Positions 34,625 to 42,752 of a stretch of DNA of 64,000 nucleotides are shown here, piece by piece; positions within the stretch are counted from its first letter, which is position 1, and the number at the start of each line of letters is the position of its first letter. Under the pieces are notes generated by a model. The model had not been told where the DNA came from and ran no database searches. It worked only from the letters and a program-made list of their open reading frames with translations. The stretch comes from GCA-003244245 sp050699515 (GTDB lineage: Bacteria; Actinomycetota; Actinomycetes; Mycobacteriales; Pseudonocardiaceae): positions 1-64,000 of the forward strand of contig JBOHFF010000134.1 of the NCBI GenBank assembly GCA_050699515.1, written 5' to 3'. The position numbers and the translations under genes are program-made.

Positions 34625-35953
34625 TTACACACTCGCTGTAGCCACGTGCCCAGCCCTGCGAGCCAGCTCCGCGAAGTCCGAGCGACCCCGCAGCTTCAGC
34701 TCCCCTGCAAGGGGCAGTAGGGCGGCTCGCGCCACCGCGCTACGCGTAGGGATCACGCCCTCGACGGCCTGCGCTGCCAGCCGAGCAGCATCCCGATCCC
34801 CAGAGATCACGTGAAGTCTGGCCAGAGTGATGTCCGCGAGCACGCCCTCACGGCGATCGCTGCCTGCAGAGAAAATCTTCACCGCAGTCGATGCCATCAT
34901 CTCGGCAGTATCGATCCCGCCAATATTAAGGTGCACCATCGCAGCAGTCAGATCAAAGTCCGCTCTCGCATGTACAGAGGGAGGCGACCAGCCATCCCGA
35001 GCACAAGCGAGAGCCGACCGTGCTGAAGCGGAGTCGACGCCTGGCGGGCCGAGGCGGCTCTGGGCAAGGGAAGACAGCATCGCGAGCCAGGAGCGCAGCG
35101 GGGCGACGCGCGGATCGTCGGCAGGTGCATCAAGTAGGCGAACCTCAGCCATCTGCACGAGCTTGAGAGCATCGTTGGGCTTGCCGCGATCCAGCAACAT
35201 CATCGCCGCGTGGCGCAGCGCGTAGGAAGCCTGGTAGCTGTCCTGAGCCTGGGTGGCGAGATCCACTGCCGCAGAGAAGTGATGGTGAGACTGAGCCGGG
35301 GCGGCGCTGTCATGACAACACCATGCCGCGATGACATGAAGATCAGAAAGCGCAACCAGGAGAGCACGACGGGCTGTGTCTGATGCCTGCGCTGCCAAAC
35401 AACGATCTGCCCACTCGGCGAGAGCCACGGCAGGACCTGCTCCCCCGCCCTGGGTGCGAGCGACATCCGCAGCGGCGCGGGTCAGCGCAGAGATTGTCTC
35501 GACATCAGCTCGACCGATCCGAGCTGGGACATCCATGGGCTTGCCCGGCGCGGCCAGTGCAGACAACTCCCCCACACCCGGAACTGCGACACCGAAGGCA
35601 GCTACGCCCGCGAGAGCCAGCAGATGCTGAAACTGCCGTCTGAGCACGTCTTCAGCATCCTCCCCACCTGGCTCGTCTAAGGCCGTGCCCTCAGCATATG
35701 CACCGAAGGACAACCCCATCAGCTCACGCGGGATCCCGAGTCCCTCACAGATCCGCAACAGCACGTCGTAGGCCTGCACCTGGCGACCCTTGCGGATCTC
35801 GCAGACCTCAGACTGTGACTGACCTGTAGCTGCAGCGATCTGGCGCTGAGCCACCCCATGCCGAGAGAGCAGGCGATAGACCGCAGCAATGTCGCGAGCA
35901 GCCAGCGCAGTGCGCATGCCTGGGATGGCGAGGAGATCCGGCAGATCGGACAT
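34625..35953 (-). CDS. XRE-type HTH regulator with TPR-like C-terminal domain
   Basis: The 442-residue protein starts at the ATG at 35953. Its N-terminal helix-turn-helix (about 30-65, GVAQRQIAAATGQSQSEV) is followed by KGRQVQAYDVLLRICEGLGI. The large helical remainder (HFSAAVDLATQAQDSYQASYALRHAAMM and so on) looks like TPR repeats that could sense a peptide or protein. It is a paralogue of the gene at 44059: the segments RALA(E/A)RDI, GRQVQxYDVL and MGL are shared. Palindromes immediately upstream (35979-36029) may be its own operator. Targets are unknown. Confidence 0.78.
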   Translation of the reverse strand: MSDLPDLLAIPGMRTALAARDIAAVYRLLSRHGVAQRQIAAATGQSQSEVCEIRKGRQVQAYDVLLRICEGLGIPRELMGLSFGAYAEGTALDEPGGEDAEDVLRRQFQHLLALAGVAAFGVAVPGVGELSALAAPGKPMDVPARIGRADVETISALTRAAADVARTQGGGAGPAVALAEWADRCLAAQASDTARRALLVALSDLHVIAAWCCHDSAAPAQSHHHFSAAVDLATQAQDSYQASYALRHAAMMLLDRGKPNDALKLVQMAEVRLLDAPADDPRVAPLRSWLAMLSSLAQSRLGPPGVDSASARSALACARDGWSPPSVHARADFDLTAAMVHLNIGGIDTAEMMASTAVKIFSAGSDRREGVLADITLARLHVISGDRDAARLAAQAVEGVIPTRSAVARAALLPLAGELKLRGRSDFAELARRAGHVATASV

Positions 35954-35978
35954 GGCAGGGATCATAGCTCGCCGGGTA

Positions 35979-36029
35979 GATCACGTGATCAGTATGTCGC
36001 TGTCAGTCACTGTAGCGCGCGCTGCAGTG
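35979..36029. promoter_or_regulatory. Two palindromes upstream of the HTH-TPR regulator
   Basis: GATCACGTGATC at 35979-35990 is a perfect 12-bp palindrome 26 bases upstream of the start codon. CACTGTAGCGCGCGCTGCAGTG at 36008-36029 is a 22-bp palindrome with one mismatched pair. Their position just before an HTH gene suggests autoregulation (inference). Confidence 0.45.
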
Positions 36030-36297
36030 AACTAGCCAGTTCGGCGATAGCGGACTCGAGGCTGACGCGGCGCTCGAGGCTTTCTAGGCTTCCTGACCCA
36101 GCGCGGATGGGAACCCTCACCCCGGCGGCTGAACCGTTGGGGGTGTAATGTGGGAGGCGCGCCAAGGTGAGCGGCCCCGCATTTTCCAGACAGCTGTTTA
36201 GTGAACTATTTCATGATGCGTGTTGGGTTCCAGAAGTCGGTGTACATCGCAACGTGCGGTGATGGTGTTCGTCGGCGCTGGTGCATGATCGTGGGCC
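36030..36297. other. Spacer between regulator and transposase remnant
   Basis: No gene is convincing here. Reading frames that cross it are short. The right part leads into the transposase fragment at 36298 and probably holds the left end of the same element, but no inverted repeat could be matched on the right side. Confidence 0.35.
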
Positions 36298-36627
36298 GTG
36301 TTGTTGCGCCTGCTGCATCTGGTCTTCGTCCGACTGTCGGCCTGGTTGGTGTTGCTTGGCCGGTCGTCGGCGTCCAAGGATGCGGAACTCCTTATCCTGC
36401 GCCACGAAGTTGCTGTGCTGCGCCGAGCCAACCCCAAACTCCCTCGACTTGGCCGGTCGGGCAGTACTGGCTGCGTTGTTCGGCTACTGCCCAAGGCACT
36501 GCGTGGGCATCGGCTAGTTACCCCGAGCACGATCATGCGGTGGCATCGCCGCTTGGTGAGCAAGAAATGGACCTACCCCCGGTCACACTCAAGCGGATTG
36601 GGGATTAGCGATCAATCACTGTCATGA
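36298..36627 (+). pseudogene. Truncated, frameshifted transposase/integrase N-terminus
   Basis: The frame reads LRLLHLVFVRLSAWLVLLGRS, then SKDAELLILRHEVAVLRRANPK, the opening of a common actinobacterial integrase-core transposase. After that the matching sequence moves into another frame (LAGRAVLAALFGYCP) and back (LPKALRGHRLVTPSTIMRWHRRLVSKKWTYP). The catalytic DDE core is absent. It is a decayed 5' fragment of an insertion sequence in the same accessory break as the IS3 element. Confidence 0.7.
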
Positions 36628-36640
36628 ACACATCTGAACG

Positions 36641-36841
36641 TCACGCCGCGTCGCTCACCTTCTTGGGCTGCGATGGCCGCCAGAGGGGTGCCGCGGGCAG
36701 ATCCGTCGTCGGGTCCCCACGCTGCCAGGTACGCGTGGAATAGCAGGGGCAGAATCGAAACGACTCGGTGCGGCACGCACAGGGACGATTGCGCTGCTCC
36801 GCAGAGGTGGTCTCAAACTCTCTCGTCGGTGATCCACTCAT
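36641..36841 (-). CDS. Small cysteine-containing protein, unknown function
   Basis: A 66-residue reading frame starts at an ATG (36841) with GGAGG six bases upstream. Cys pairs occur as CAC and CPC (PCACRTESFRFCPCYST), a spacing that could bind zinc. The C-terminus is basic. The neighbourhood is a region of transposon debris, so it could be an orphan or chance frame. No family is recognised. Confidence 0.4.
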   Translation of the reverse strand: MSGSPTREFETTSAEQRNRPCACRTESFRFCPCYSTRTWQRGDPTTDLPAAPLWRPSQPKKVSDAA

Positions 36842-36968
36842 CGCCGGCCTCCGTCCGTGCGAGGCCTCGTCGCCTGGATAGATGGTGGGTTGATGGTGAC
36901 CGTGCACCGTTTCGGGTCCGTGACAGCCAGCTCACCAACGTGTTGCCGAAAGGATCGACGAGGTTCGG

Positions 36969-37292
36969 TCAGCCGCCGAAGGGGCCGCTCTCGGGCAGGC
37001 GGAGATCGGGCTTGTCCACTTCCTCGATATTGATGTCCTTGAAGGTAAGCACTCGGACATTCTTGACGAATCGAGCTGGCCGGTACATGTCCCACACCCA
37101 GGCATCGGACATCCGTACCTCGAAGTAGACCTCTCCCTCGGCGTTACGGGCCTGCACATCCACCACGTTGGCCAGGTAGAAGCGCCGCTCGGTCTCCACC
37201 ACATAGGCGAACTGACCGACGACGTCGCGGTACTCCTTGTAGAGCGACAGCTCCATCTCGGTCTCGTACTTCTCGAGATCCTCGGTGCTCAT
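36969..37292 (-). CDS. DUF2469-family protein
   Basis: The 107-residue protein begins MSTEDLEKYETEMELSLYKEYRDVVGQF, the highly conserved start of DUF2469, and continues VVETERRFYLANVVD and VYFEVRMSDAWVWDMYR. It is the Rv2901c counterpart, found beside rnhB across actinobacteria. The function is not established. It lies 31 bp downstream of rnhB in the same direction. Confidence 0.92.
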   Translation of the reverse strand: MSTEDLEKYETEMELSLYKEYRDVVGQFAYVVETERRFYLANVVDVQARNAEGEVYFEVRMSDAWVWDMYRPARFVKNVRVLTFKDINIEEVDKPDLRLPESGPFGG

Positions 37293-37323
37293 CGGTGGCC
37301 CATCGGTTGCTGCGTCGGTCGCT

Positions 37324-38127
37324 TCATCGGGTGCCGGCTCCTCCTGCTCGTGCCGCTGACATGGTCAGCGATCCCCCATTCTGACCCACCGCCGGTTCCA
37401 CTAACGGGCACGGCCTCGGCTGTGCACTTCCCCGCGCTGGAGCGCACAGACCGTGCGCACGTGCCGCCAGCACGACGTTGACGTAGCTGAACCGGTGCTC
37501 GGCACAGGGACCATGCGCCAGCAGGGACGCGTTGTGCTCCGGCGTGCAGTAGCCCTTGTGCTCGCTGAAGCCGTACCACGGCATCCGTGCGTGCAGCTCA
37601 CGCATGATCCGGTCGCGGGTCACCTTGGCCAGCACCGAGGCTGCCGACACGCACGCCGCGGCCCGGTCCCCGCCGATCACCGCCAGGTTCGGGGCGGTCA
37701 GGCCGGGCACCCGGAACCCGTCGGTGAGGACGTAACCGGGATGCACGGCAAGACCGGCGACAGCGCGCCGCATGCCCTCCAGGTTGGCCACGTGCACGCC
37801 CAACTCGTCGACCTCATCGGGTGGGATCACCACGACGCTGCGGGACAGCGCCCTGGTGACGATCACATCGTGGTAATGCTCCCGGCGCGCGGCGGACAGC
37901 AGCTTGGAGTCAGTGAGCCCAGCCAGCGCCGCCGCATCGGCAGGCCGCAGCACGCATGCCGCCACCACCAACGGACCTGCGCACGCCCCCCGACCGGCCT
38001 CGTCCACTCCAGCGACCGGGCCCAGGCCCTTGCGGTGCAGCACAGCCTGCAGGGTCCACGTGCCGCCGTCCCTGCGCACCACGGCTCTGGGCGGTCGGGG
38101 CAGAGGGTGGCTGCTGTCACACGTCAT
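37324..38127 (-). CDS. rnhB: Ribonuclease HII
   Basis: RNase HII removes ribonucleotides misincorporated into DNA. The signature GVDEAGRGACAGPLV carries the first acidic residues, TDSKLL and later KVTRDRIM supply further conserved positions. From the ATG at 38127 (GGGAG upstream) it has 267 residues with a C-terminal extension after about 225 that is variable. Five to ten bases separate it from lepB, so it is co-transcribed. Confidence 0.94.
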   Translation of the reverse strand: MTCDSSHPLPRPPRAVVRRDGGTWTLQAVLHRKGLGPVAGVDEAGRGACAGPLVVAACVLRPADAAALAGLTDSKLLSAARREHYHDVIVTRALSRSVVVIPPDEVDELGVHVANLEGMRRAVAGLAVHPGYVLTDGFRVPGLTAPNLAVIGGDRAAACVSAASVLAKVTRDRIMRELHARMPWYGFSEHKGYCTPEHNASLLAHGPCAEHRFSYVNVVLAARAHGLCAPARGSAQPRPCPLVEPAVGQNGGSLTMSAARAGGAGTR

Positions 38128-38141
38128 GGCCGGCACTCCCG

Positions 38142-39053
38142 TCAGCCCCGCCTGCGGGCGACCACCCGCTCCCGCAGGGACCGGCCGGCTCGCAACACCG
38201 GCCAGCTCAAGATGAGACCAGCGCCCAGCGGCAGGTTGACCGGCCAGAACTCCATCGACGACGAGCGGGGACCTGGCGCACCGAGCGCCTTGACGGGTTG
38301 CGGATCAGGATCGGAGATGCCCTGCCACCGCCCCAGCGGGAGCACGATCAAGCGAGCCTTACCGATGATGTTGCTCACCGGCACGGTACCCGTGCGCTGG
38401 TCCGCGACGTGCCGTCGCGAGTCCGCGCTGTTGTTCCGGTTGTCCCCCATCATCCACAAGTTACCCATCGGCACCGTGACCGGGCCGAACTCCTCCTGGG
38501 GCTGCTGGCCAGCGAAAACCGCGTAGGGCTCGGTCAGCGAGGCTCCGTTGACCACGACGCGGCTCTGCGGATCACAACACTGCACGGTCTGCCCACCCAC
38601 CGCGATCACCCGCTTGACGAAGTCCCGCTCATCCGGTGGGGCCAGGCCTATCACCGAGCCGACTTGCTGGAGCCCACGGATGAGCACGTTGGCCGATCGC
38701 TGGCTGATGAACTCACTACCCCATGAGTCGGTGCCGCGGAACACCACCACGTCACCAGGCCTGGGATCGCCGAACCGGTAGCTCAGCTTGTCCACCAGCA
38801 CCCGATCGTTGGTGCAGCCCGGGCAGCCGTGCAGGGTCGGTTCCATGGACGCCGAGGGGATCACATACACCCGGGCCAGGAACGTCTGGATCAGGAAGGT
38901 GAGCACCAGCGCGGTGAGTATCAGGATCGGCAGCTCACGCCAGAAGGAGCCCTTCTTGCGCCTCGACAAGCGATGCCGGTGCACGCCGCGACCGCGGGAA
39001 ACACTGGGATCGTCGCCGCGAGCGGGTTCCGTCGAGCGAGCCAGGTGCGCCAC
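38142..39053 (-). CDS. lepB: Signal peptidase I
   Basis: The membrane protease removes Sec and Tat signal peptides. One N-terminal transmembrane segment (LPILILTALVLTFLIQTFLA) precedes the catalytic Ser in VIPSASMEPTL and the catalytic Lys in DFVKRVIAVGG. The later GDNRNNSADSR box is also present. A second hydrophobic stretch near the C-terminus is seen. Length 303, GTG start. It is part of the rplS-lepB-rnhB run. Confidence 0.94.
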   Translation of the reverse strand: MAHLARSTEPARGDDPSVSRGRGVHRHRLSRRKKGSFWRELPILILTALVLTFLIQTFLARVYVIPSASMEPTLHGCPGCTNDRVLVDKLSYRFGDPRPGDVVVFRGTDSWGSEFISQRSANVLIRGLQQVGSVIGLAPPDERDFVKRVIAVGGQTVQCCDPQSRVVVNGASLTEPYAVFAGQQPQEEFGPVTVPMGNLWMMGDNRNNSADSRRHVADQRTGTVPVSNIIGKARLIVLPLGRWQGISDPDPQPVKALGAPGPRSSSMEFWPVNLPLGAGLILSWPVLRAGRSLRERVVARRRG

Positions 39054-39090
39054 GTCCTCAGGCTATCGACAGGCGGCCAGTACCGGGGGA

Positions 39091-39450
39091 TCAGGAAGCG
39101 GACGGCGTCTCACGCTTCTCCTTGATCTTCGCAGCCTTACCCCGGAGATCACGAAGGTAGTACAGCTTGGCACGCCGGACATCACCGCGAGTGACCACCT
39201 CGATCTTGGCGATGTTCGGGGTGTGCACCGGAAAGGTTCGTTCTACGCCCACACCGAAGGACACCTTGCGCACGGTGAAGGTCTCCCGCACTCCGGCCCC
39301 CTGACGCCGGATGACCGCACCTTGGAAGATCTGGACCCGCTGGCGGGAACCTTCGATGACGCGGACGTGCACCTTGAGCGTGTCACCGGGGCGGAAGTCG
39401 GGGATGTCGGTCCGCAGCGACTTCGCGTCCAGGGCGTCCAGGGTGTTCAT
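39091..39450 (-). CDS. rplS: 50S ribosomal protein L19
   Basis: The 119-residue protein starts MNTLDALDAKSLR at 39450. It has the conserved FRPGDTLKVHVRVIEGSRQRVQIFQG and the FTVRKVSFGVGVERTFPVH block. An open upstream frame to 39534 does not match the family. A hairpin sits about 43 bases upstream of the start. Confidence 0.97.
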   Translation of the reverse strand: MNTLDALDAKSLRTDIPDFRPGDTLKVHVRVIEGSRQRVQIFQGAVIRRQGAGVRETFTVRKVSFGVGVERTFPVHTPNIAKIEVVTRGDVRRAKLYYLRDLRGKAAKIKEKRETPSAS

Positions 39451-39492
39451 CGGGAGTCCATCCTCGTCTTCGGGTGCAATGCACGGTCTGGA

Positions 39493-39510
39493 GCGTCCTG
39501 GAGAGGACGC
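39493..39510 (-). promoter_or_regulatory. Hairpin in the rplS leader
   Basis: GCGTCCT at 39493-39499 and AGGACGC at 39504-39510 form a perfect seven-base stem with a GGAG loop, about 43 bases ahead of the L19 start. It could be an attenuator or a ribosomal-protein leader structure, or the trmD-rplS processing site. The rest of the 180-bp gap is featureless to the eye. Confidence 0.35.
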
Positions 39511-39630
39511 GAACAGCGGCTGGCGCGACGGCAAGGACGTCCGCCCTGGGGGCAGTCCCCACGTTGCTCCGCTGTGGTAACCGGTTCAGTGTGCCAGACG
39601 CGGCGGTCCGCGATGAAACTGGGCGGTTTC

Positions 39631-40383
39631 CTACGGGGGCGGGGTGGCGAGCCCCTCGAGCAGGGCGCGGTCGGCACTGTCCAGCGCGTCCGAGGGCAGT
39701 GCCGCCAACAGATCCGGACGCCGGGTCGCGGTGCGTTCCACCGCACGGTCCCGGCGCCAGCGGGCGATCGCCGCGTGGTTACCCGAACGCAGTACAGCGG
39801 GAACCTCCCGGCCACGCCAGCACTCCGGACGGGTGTAGCAGGGCCCCTCCAGCAGCCCGTCGGAGAACGAGTCCTGCGTCGCCGATGCGGGGTTGCCCAG
39901 CACCCCCGGCAGCAGCCGGGCGATGGCCTCGACCATCACCAGCACCGCAGCCTCACCCCCGACGAGCACGTAGTCGCCGATCGAGATCTCATCGACGGCC
40001 ACCCGCTCGGCGGCCTCGTCGAGCACCCGCTGATCGATGCCCTCGTAGCGACCGCAGGCGAAGACAAGGCGGGGTTGGGTTGCCAGCTCGGCGGCAAGGT
40101 GCTGGGTGAAGGGCCGTCCTGCAGGGCTGGGCACCACCAACCGTGGCGGCGGCTCGCCGGCGAGCACCTCGTCCAGCGCCTCGCCCCATACGTCGGGCCG
40201 CATCACCATGCCTGGTCCCCCACCATAGGGCGCGTCGTCCACCGACCGATGCCCGTCATGGGCCCAATCCCGCAGGTCATGCACCCTGAAGCCGATCAGA
40301 TTCCGCTCGATGGCACGGCCGAGCAGAGCCTCCCGGGCCGGAGCCAGGTACTCGGGAAAGATCGTCACTATCTGAATCAGCAC
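39631..40383 (-). CDS. trmD: tRNA (guanine-37-N1)-methyltransferase
   Basis: TrmD makes m1G37, which prevents frameshifting. The 250-residue SPOUT protein starts MLIQIVTIFPEYL, with VDDAPYGGGPGMVM, the knot part CGRYEGIDQRVLDEA, and SIGDYVLVGGEAAVLVM. These match the family well. It follows rimM by 13 bases. Confidence 0.96.
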   Translation of the reverse strand: MLIQIVTIFPEYLAPAREALLGRAIERNLIGFRVHDLRDWAHDGHRSVDDAPYGGGPGMVMRPDVWGEALDEVLAGEPPPRLVVPSPAGRPFTQHLAAELATQPRLVFACGRYEGIDQRVLDEAAERVAVDEISIGDYVLVGGEAAVLVMVEAIARLLPGVLGNPASATQDSFSDGLLEGPCYTRPECWRGREVPAVLRSGNHAAIARWRRDRAVERTATRRPDLLAALPSDALDSADRALLEGLATPPP

Positions 40384-40396
40384 CGTGGGAGAGCCT

Positions 40397-40963
40397 TCAG
40401 TCGATCAGCCCGGCAGGTGGGTCGAGCCGCACCCGGCCCGCGAGCAGGTCCACCTCGGGCACGATGGCGCGGACGAAGGGCACCAGCACCTCGCCGCGGT
40501 CGGTGTCGAGTACCAGCAGGTCGCTGGCCGGAGCGTGCAGCACCTCGCGCACCGTGCCCAGCGTCGCACCGTCGGGACCCACCGCGGCCAGGCCCTCGAG
40601 CTGGTGGTCGTAGAACTCGTCAGGGTCATCCAGATCGGGCAACTCAGCGGCATCGACGTGCAGGATGCACCCGCACAGCTCGATCGCCGCGTCGCGGTCG
40701 GCTATCCCGACGAATCGCACCAGGAGGGCCCCCTTGTGCGGGCGGGCGGCCTCCACCGTGAGCGTGCGGCCGGTATTCCCTTGCAGCTGCGCACCGGCCG
40801 CGAAGCGCTGTTCCGGGAAATCAGTGCGCACCTGCACCGTGACCTCGCCACGCAGGCCGTGTGGTCGGCCGATCCTGCCGACCATCAACCGGGTGTCCGG
40901 GCCTGCGGTGTCCCGCCCCGGATTGTCGCTACTCGGCTGCACGGTCGGCGCCTCAGCCCGCAC
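40397..40963 (-). CDS. rimM: 16S rRNA-processing protein RimM
   Basis: RimM helps maturation of the 30S head. The 188-residue protein has VGRIGRPHGLRGEVTVQVRTDFPE near the N-terminus (after a 26-residue extension) and the PRC-barrel domain EFYDHQLEGL. The GTG at 40963 follows the khpA stop by two bases. An internal start near the VGRIG block is possible. Confidence 0.94.
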   Translation of the reverse strand: MRAEAPTVQPSSDNPGRDTAGPDTRLMVGRIGRPHGLRGEVTVQVRTDFPEQRFAAGAQLQGNTGRTLTVEAARPHKGALLVRFVGIADRDAAIELCGCILHVDAAELPDLDDPDEFYDHQLEGLAAVGPDGATLGTVREVLHAPASDLLVLDTDRGEVLVPFVRAIVPEVDLLAGRVRLDPPAGLID

Positions 40964-40965
40964 AC

Positions 40966-41205
40966 TCAGCGATCGGTGTCGACGACGTCGACGCGAACCC
41001 CACGCCCGCCGATACCGCCCATCACCGTGCGCAACGCCGTGGCTGTCCGCCCACCACGGCCGATCACTTTGCCGAGATCATCGGGGTGGACGTGCACCTC
41101 GAGGGTGCGGCCCCGTCGGGTGGTCAACAGCTGGACGCGCACATCGTCGGGATTATCGACGATCCCCCGGACGAGATGCTCGAGCGCGTCCGCCAGCATG
41201 CTCAC
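40966..41205 (-). CDS. khpA: KH-domain RNA-binding protein KhpA
   Basis: The 79-residue protein has a single KH domain with the motif DDLGKVIGRGGRTATALRT. It binds RNA and in other bacteria works with KhpB. It overlaps the end of rpsP by ATGA and lies directly before rimM, the usual arrangement (Rv2908c by position). Confidence 0.94.
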   Translation of the reverse strand: MSMLADALEHLVRGIVDNPDDVRVQLLTTRRGRTLEVHVHPDDLGKVIGRGGRTATALRTVMGGIGGRGVRVDVVDTDR

Positions 41206-41723
41206 ACCTGGCCGTCCGCGACCGTCGCAGTGTCCTCCCGGTCATCAGCTGCAGATGAGGCTTCAGCCGGGTCCGGTTCTGGGGCTTTCTCGACGTTCTT
41301 GTCCGGGGCAACACCAGTGCCGGTGTCGATCTGGCGGGAGGCCTTGCGCCGGGGTGTGGTGGCCTCGGTGGTGGGTACCTCGCCTGCCAGCGCCAGCGCC
41401 CGGTTGAACAGCTCAGCCTTGTCCGGCTTCGGCTCGGCACGCTGCAACGTGCCCTCTGCCCCCGGGAGGCCCTTGAAGCGCTGCCAGTCCCCGGTGACCT
41501 CGAGAAGATGTTGAACCGGATCGGTGGGTTGAGCCCCGACGCCGAGCCAGTACTGCACCCGTTCCGAGTCGACCTCGATGAGGCTGGGTTGCTCCTTGGG
41601 GTGGTACTTGCCGATCGTCTCGATCGCCCTACCGTTGCGGCGGGTGCGGGCGTCGGCGACGACGATCCGGTAGTACGGCTGGCGAATCCGGCCGAGCCGC
41701 ATGAGCTTGATCTTGACAGCCAC
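41202..41723 (-). CDS. rpsP: 30S ribosomal protein S16 with long C-terminal tail
   Basis: S16 is recognised from AVKIKLMRLGRIRQPYYRIVV and RRNGRAIETIGKYHP. The true start is the GTG at 41723, with AGGAG 12 bases upstream; an open frame to 41945 is not coding. The product has 173 residues, almost twice the E. coli protein, because of an acidic, Ala/Glu-rich tail after about residue 100, common in actinobacteria. It heads the rpsP-khpA-rimM-trmD run. Confidence 0.95.
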   Translation of the reverse strand: MAVKIKLMRLGRIRQPYYRIVVADARTRRNGRAIETIGKYHPKEQPSLIEVDSERVQYWLGVGAQPTDPVQHLLEVTGDWQRFKGLPGAEGTLQRAEPKPDKAELFNRALALAGEVPTTEATTPRRKASRQIDTGTGVAPDKNVEKAPEPDPAEASSAADDREDTATVADGQV

Positions 41724-41915
41724 GGGTCGAGCTACTCCTGTCGACGCACAAATGTTCACGGTGAGCGCGCACGGCCCACGGTGGGGACACGGACCGACGG
41801 TGCTCGCGAGGTCAGTGGTCACGGCGTGCTGAGAGGACCCACCGCGACAACAGCGACCTATTGTGCCAGACCACCCCGACTGCCCGTAGCACCCGTCCAC
41901 GATCTGCAAGGTGCA

Positions 41916-41981
41916 CCGAGCAGAAGAGCCCGACACAACGAGCACAGGAGCGCGACACGCCGAGCAGAAGAGCGCGACACG
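41916..41981. repeat. Three tandem 22-bp repeats
   Basis: Units 41916-41937, 41938-41959 and 41960-41981 each follow the pattern CGAGCAGAAGAGCGCGACAC with a few changes (the middle copy has ACAGGAG). The array lies between the CPBP gene end and rpsP, in the rpsP promoter region. It may be a binding site array or a spacer repeat. Confidence 0.75.
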
Positions 41982-41987
41982 CGGGGA

Positions 41988-42752
41988 TTAGGGGGGTGGG
42001 GTGCCTAGCGTGAGGAAGAGGAGGCCGAGCGCGGGCAGGAGATTGTTCGTCTGGTGGGCGACGATGCTGGCCAGCAGGTTCCCGGTGAGCAATCGCGCGA
42101 GCGCGAGCGGCACCGAGATCACCACCAGTAGCGGAGTGCGCAACAGCTCGCTGTAGGACAGCGAGAACAGTGGGTGGGCCAGCGAGAACAGCAGGGTGGT
42201 CAGCCCGAAGATCACCCAGCGGTTCCACCGCCAGCACTCCATCGCGCGCCACAGCACGCCCCGGTAGAGCAGCTCCTCGCACAACGGCGCGATCAGCCAC
42301 ACCGCGAAGAACAGCGTGAGCGCCAACCCGAGGGACAGCCGCTGGTCGCCGAACACCTCCCCTACCGCCGATTTCGCCTGGCTCTCGCCGACCCAGCGTG
42401 CCCACAACATCGAGGCGGGCAGGGTGACGATCAGGCTGAGAACGCCCAACGCCAGCCCGATACCCAGGTCGGCGGGCCGCCAACGCAGCGGCAGCTGATC
42501 GCGCAGCCGTTCTGGCAGCGTCCCCCGGCCGATCAGCACGGTCCCGATGAGCACGACCAGACCGGACGCCACCGCCGGCACCACGAGCGCGAGGACCAGC
42601 GCCGCGCCGGGCAATCCCATACCGGGCGCCCGCTGCGCCGGCAGGAAGGGGAGCACGGCCAGCACGGACGCCACCACGAAGGTCAGCTCCGCGACCACGA
42701 AACAGGTGAGCAGCCGCCGACCATGGCGGGTATCCGGCAGGACGGCGCTCAC
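41988..42752 (-). CDS. CPBP-family intramembrane metalloprotease
   Basis: The 254-residue membrane protein belongs to the Abi/CAAX family. Motif 1 is CEELLYRG, motif 2 FSLAH, motif 3 SIVAHQTNN, all within predicted helices. Members process prenylated proteins or bacteriocin-immunity factors; here the substrate is unknown. Its GTG overlaps the amidohydrolase stop (GTGA), so the two are coupled. Confidence 0.85.
   Translation of the reverse strand: MSAVLPDTRHGRRLLTCFVVAELTFVVASVLAVLPFLPAQRAPGMGLPGAALVLALVVPAVASGLVVLIGTVLIGRGTLPERLRDQLPLRWRPADLGIGLALGVLSLIVTLPASMLWARWVGESQAKSAVGEVFGDQRLSLGLALTLFFAVWLIAPLCEELLYRGVLWRAMECWRWNRWVIFGLTTLLFSLAHPLFSLSYSELLRTPLLVVISVPLALARLLTGNLLASIVAHQTNNLLPALGLLFLTLGTPPP

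Noticed and set aside
38788..40761. 657-codon rightward frame
   Set aside because: It spans lepB, rplS, trmD and rimM on the other strand and matches no family.
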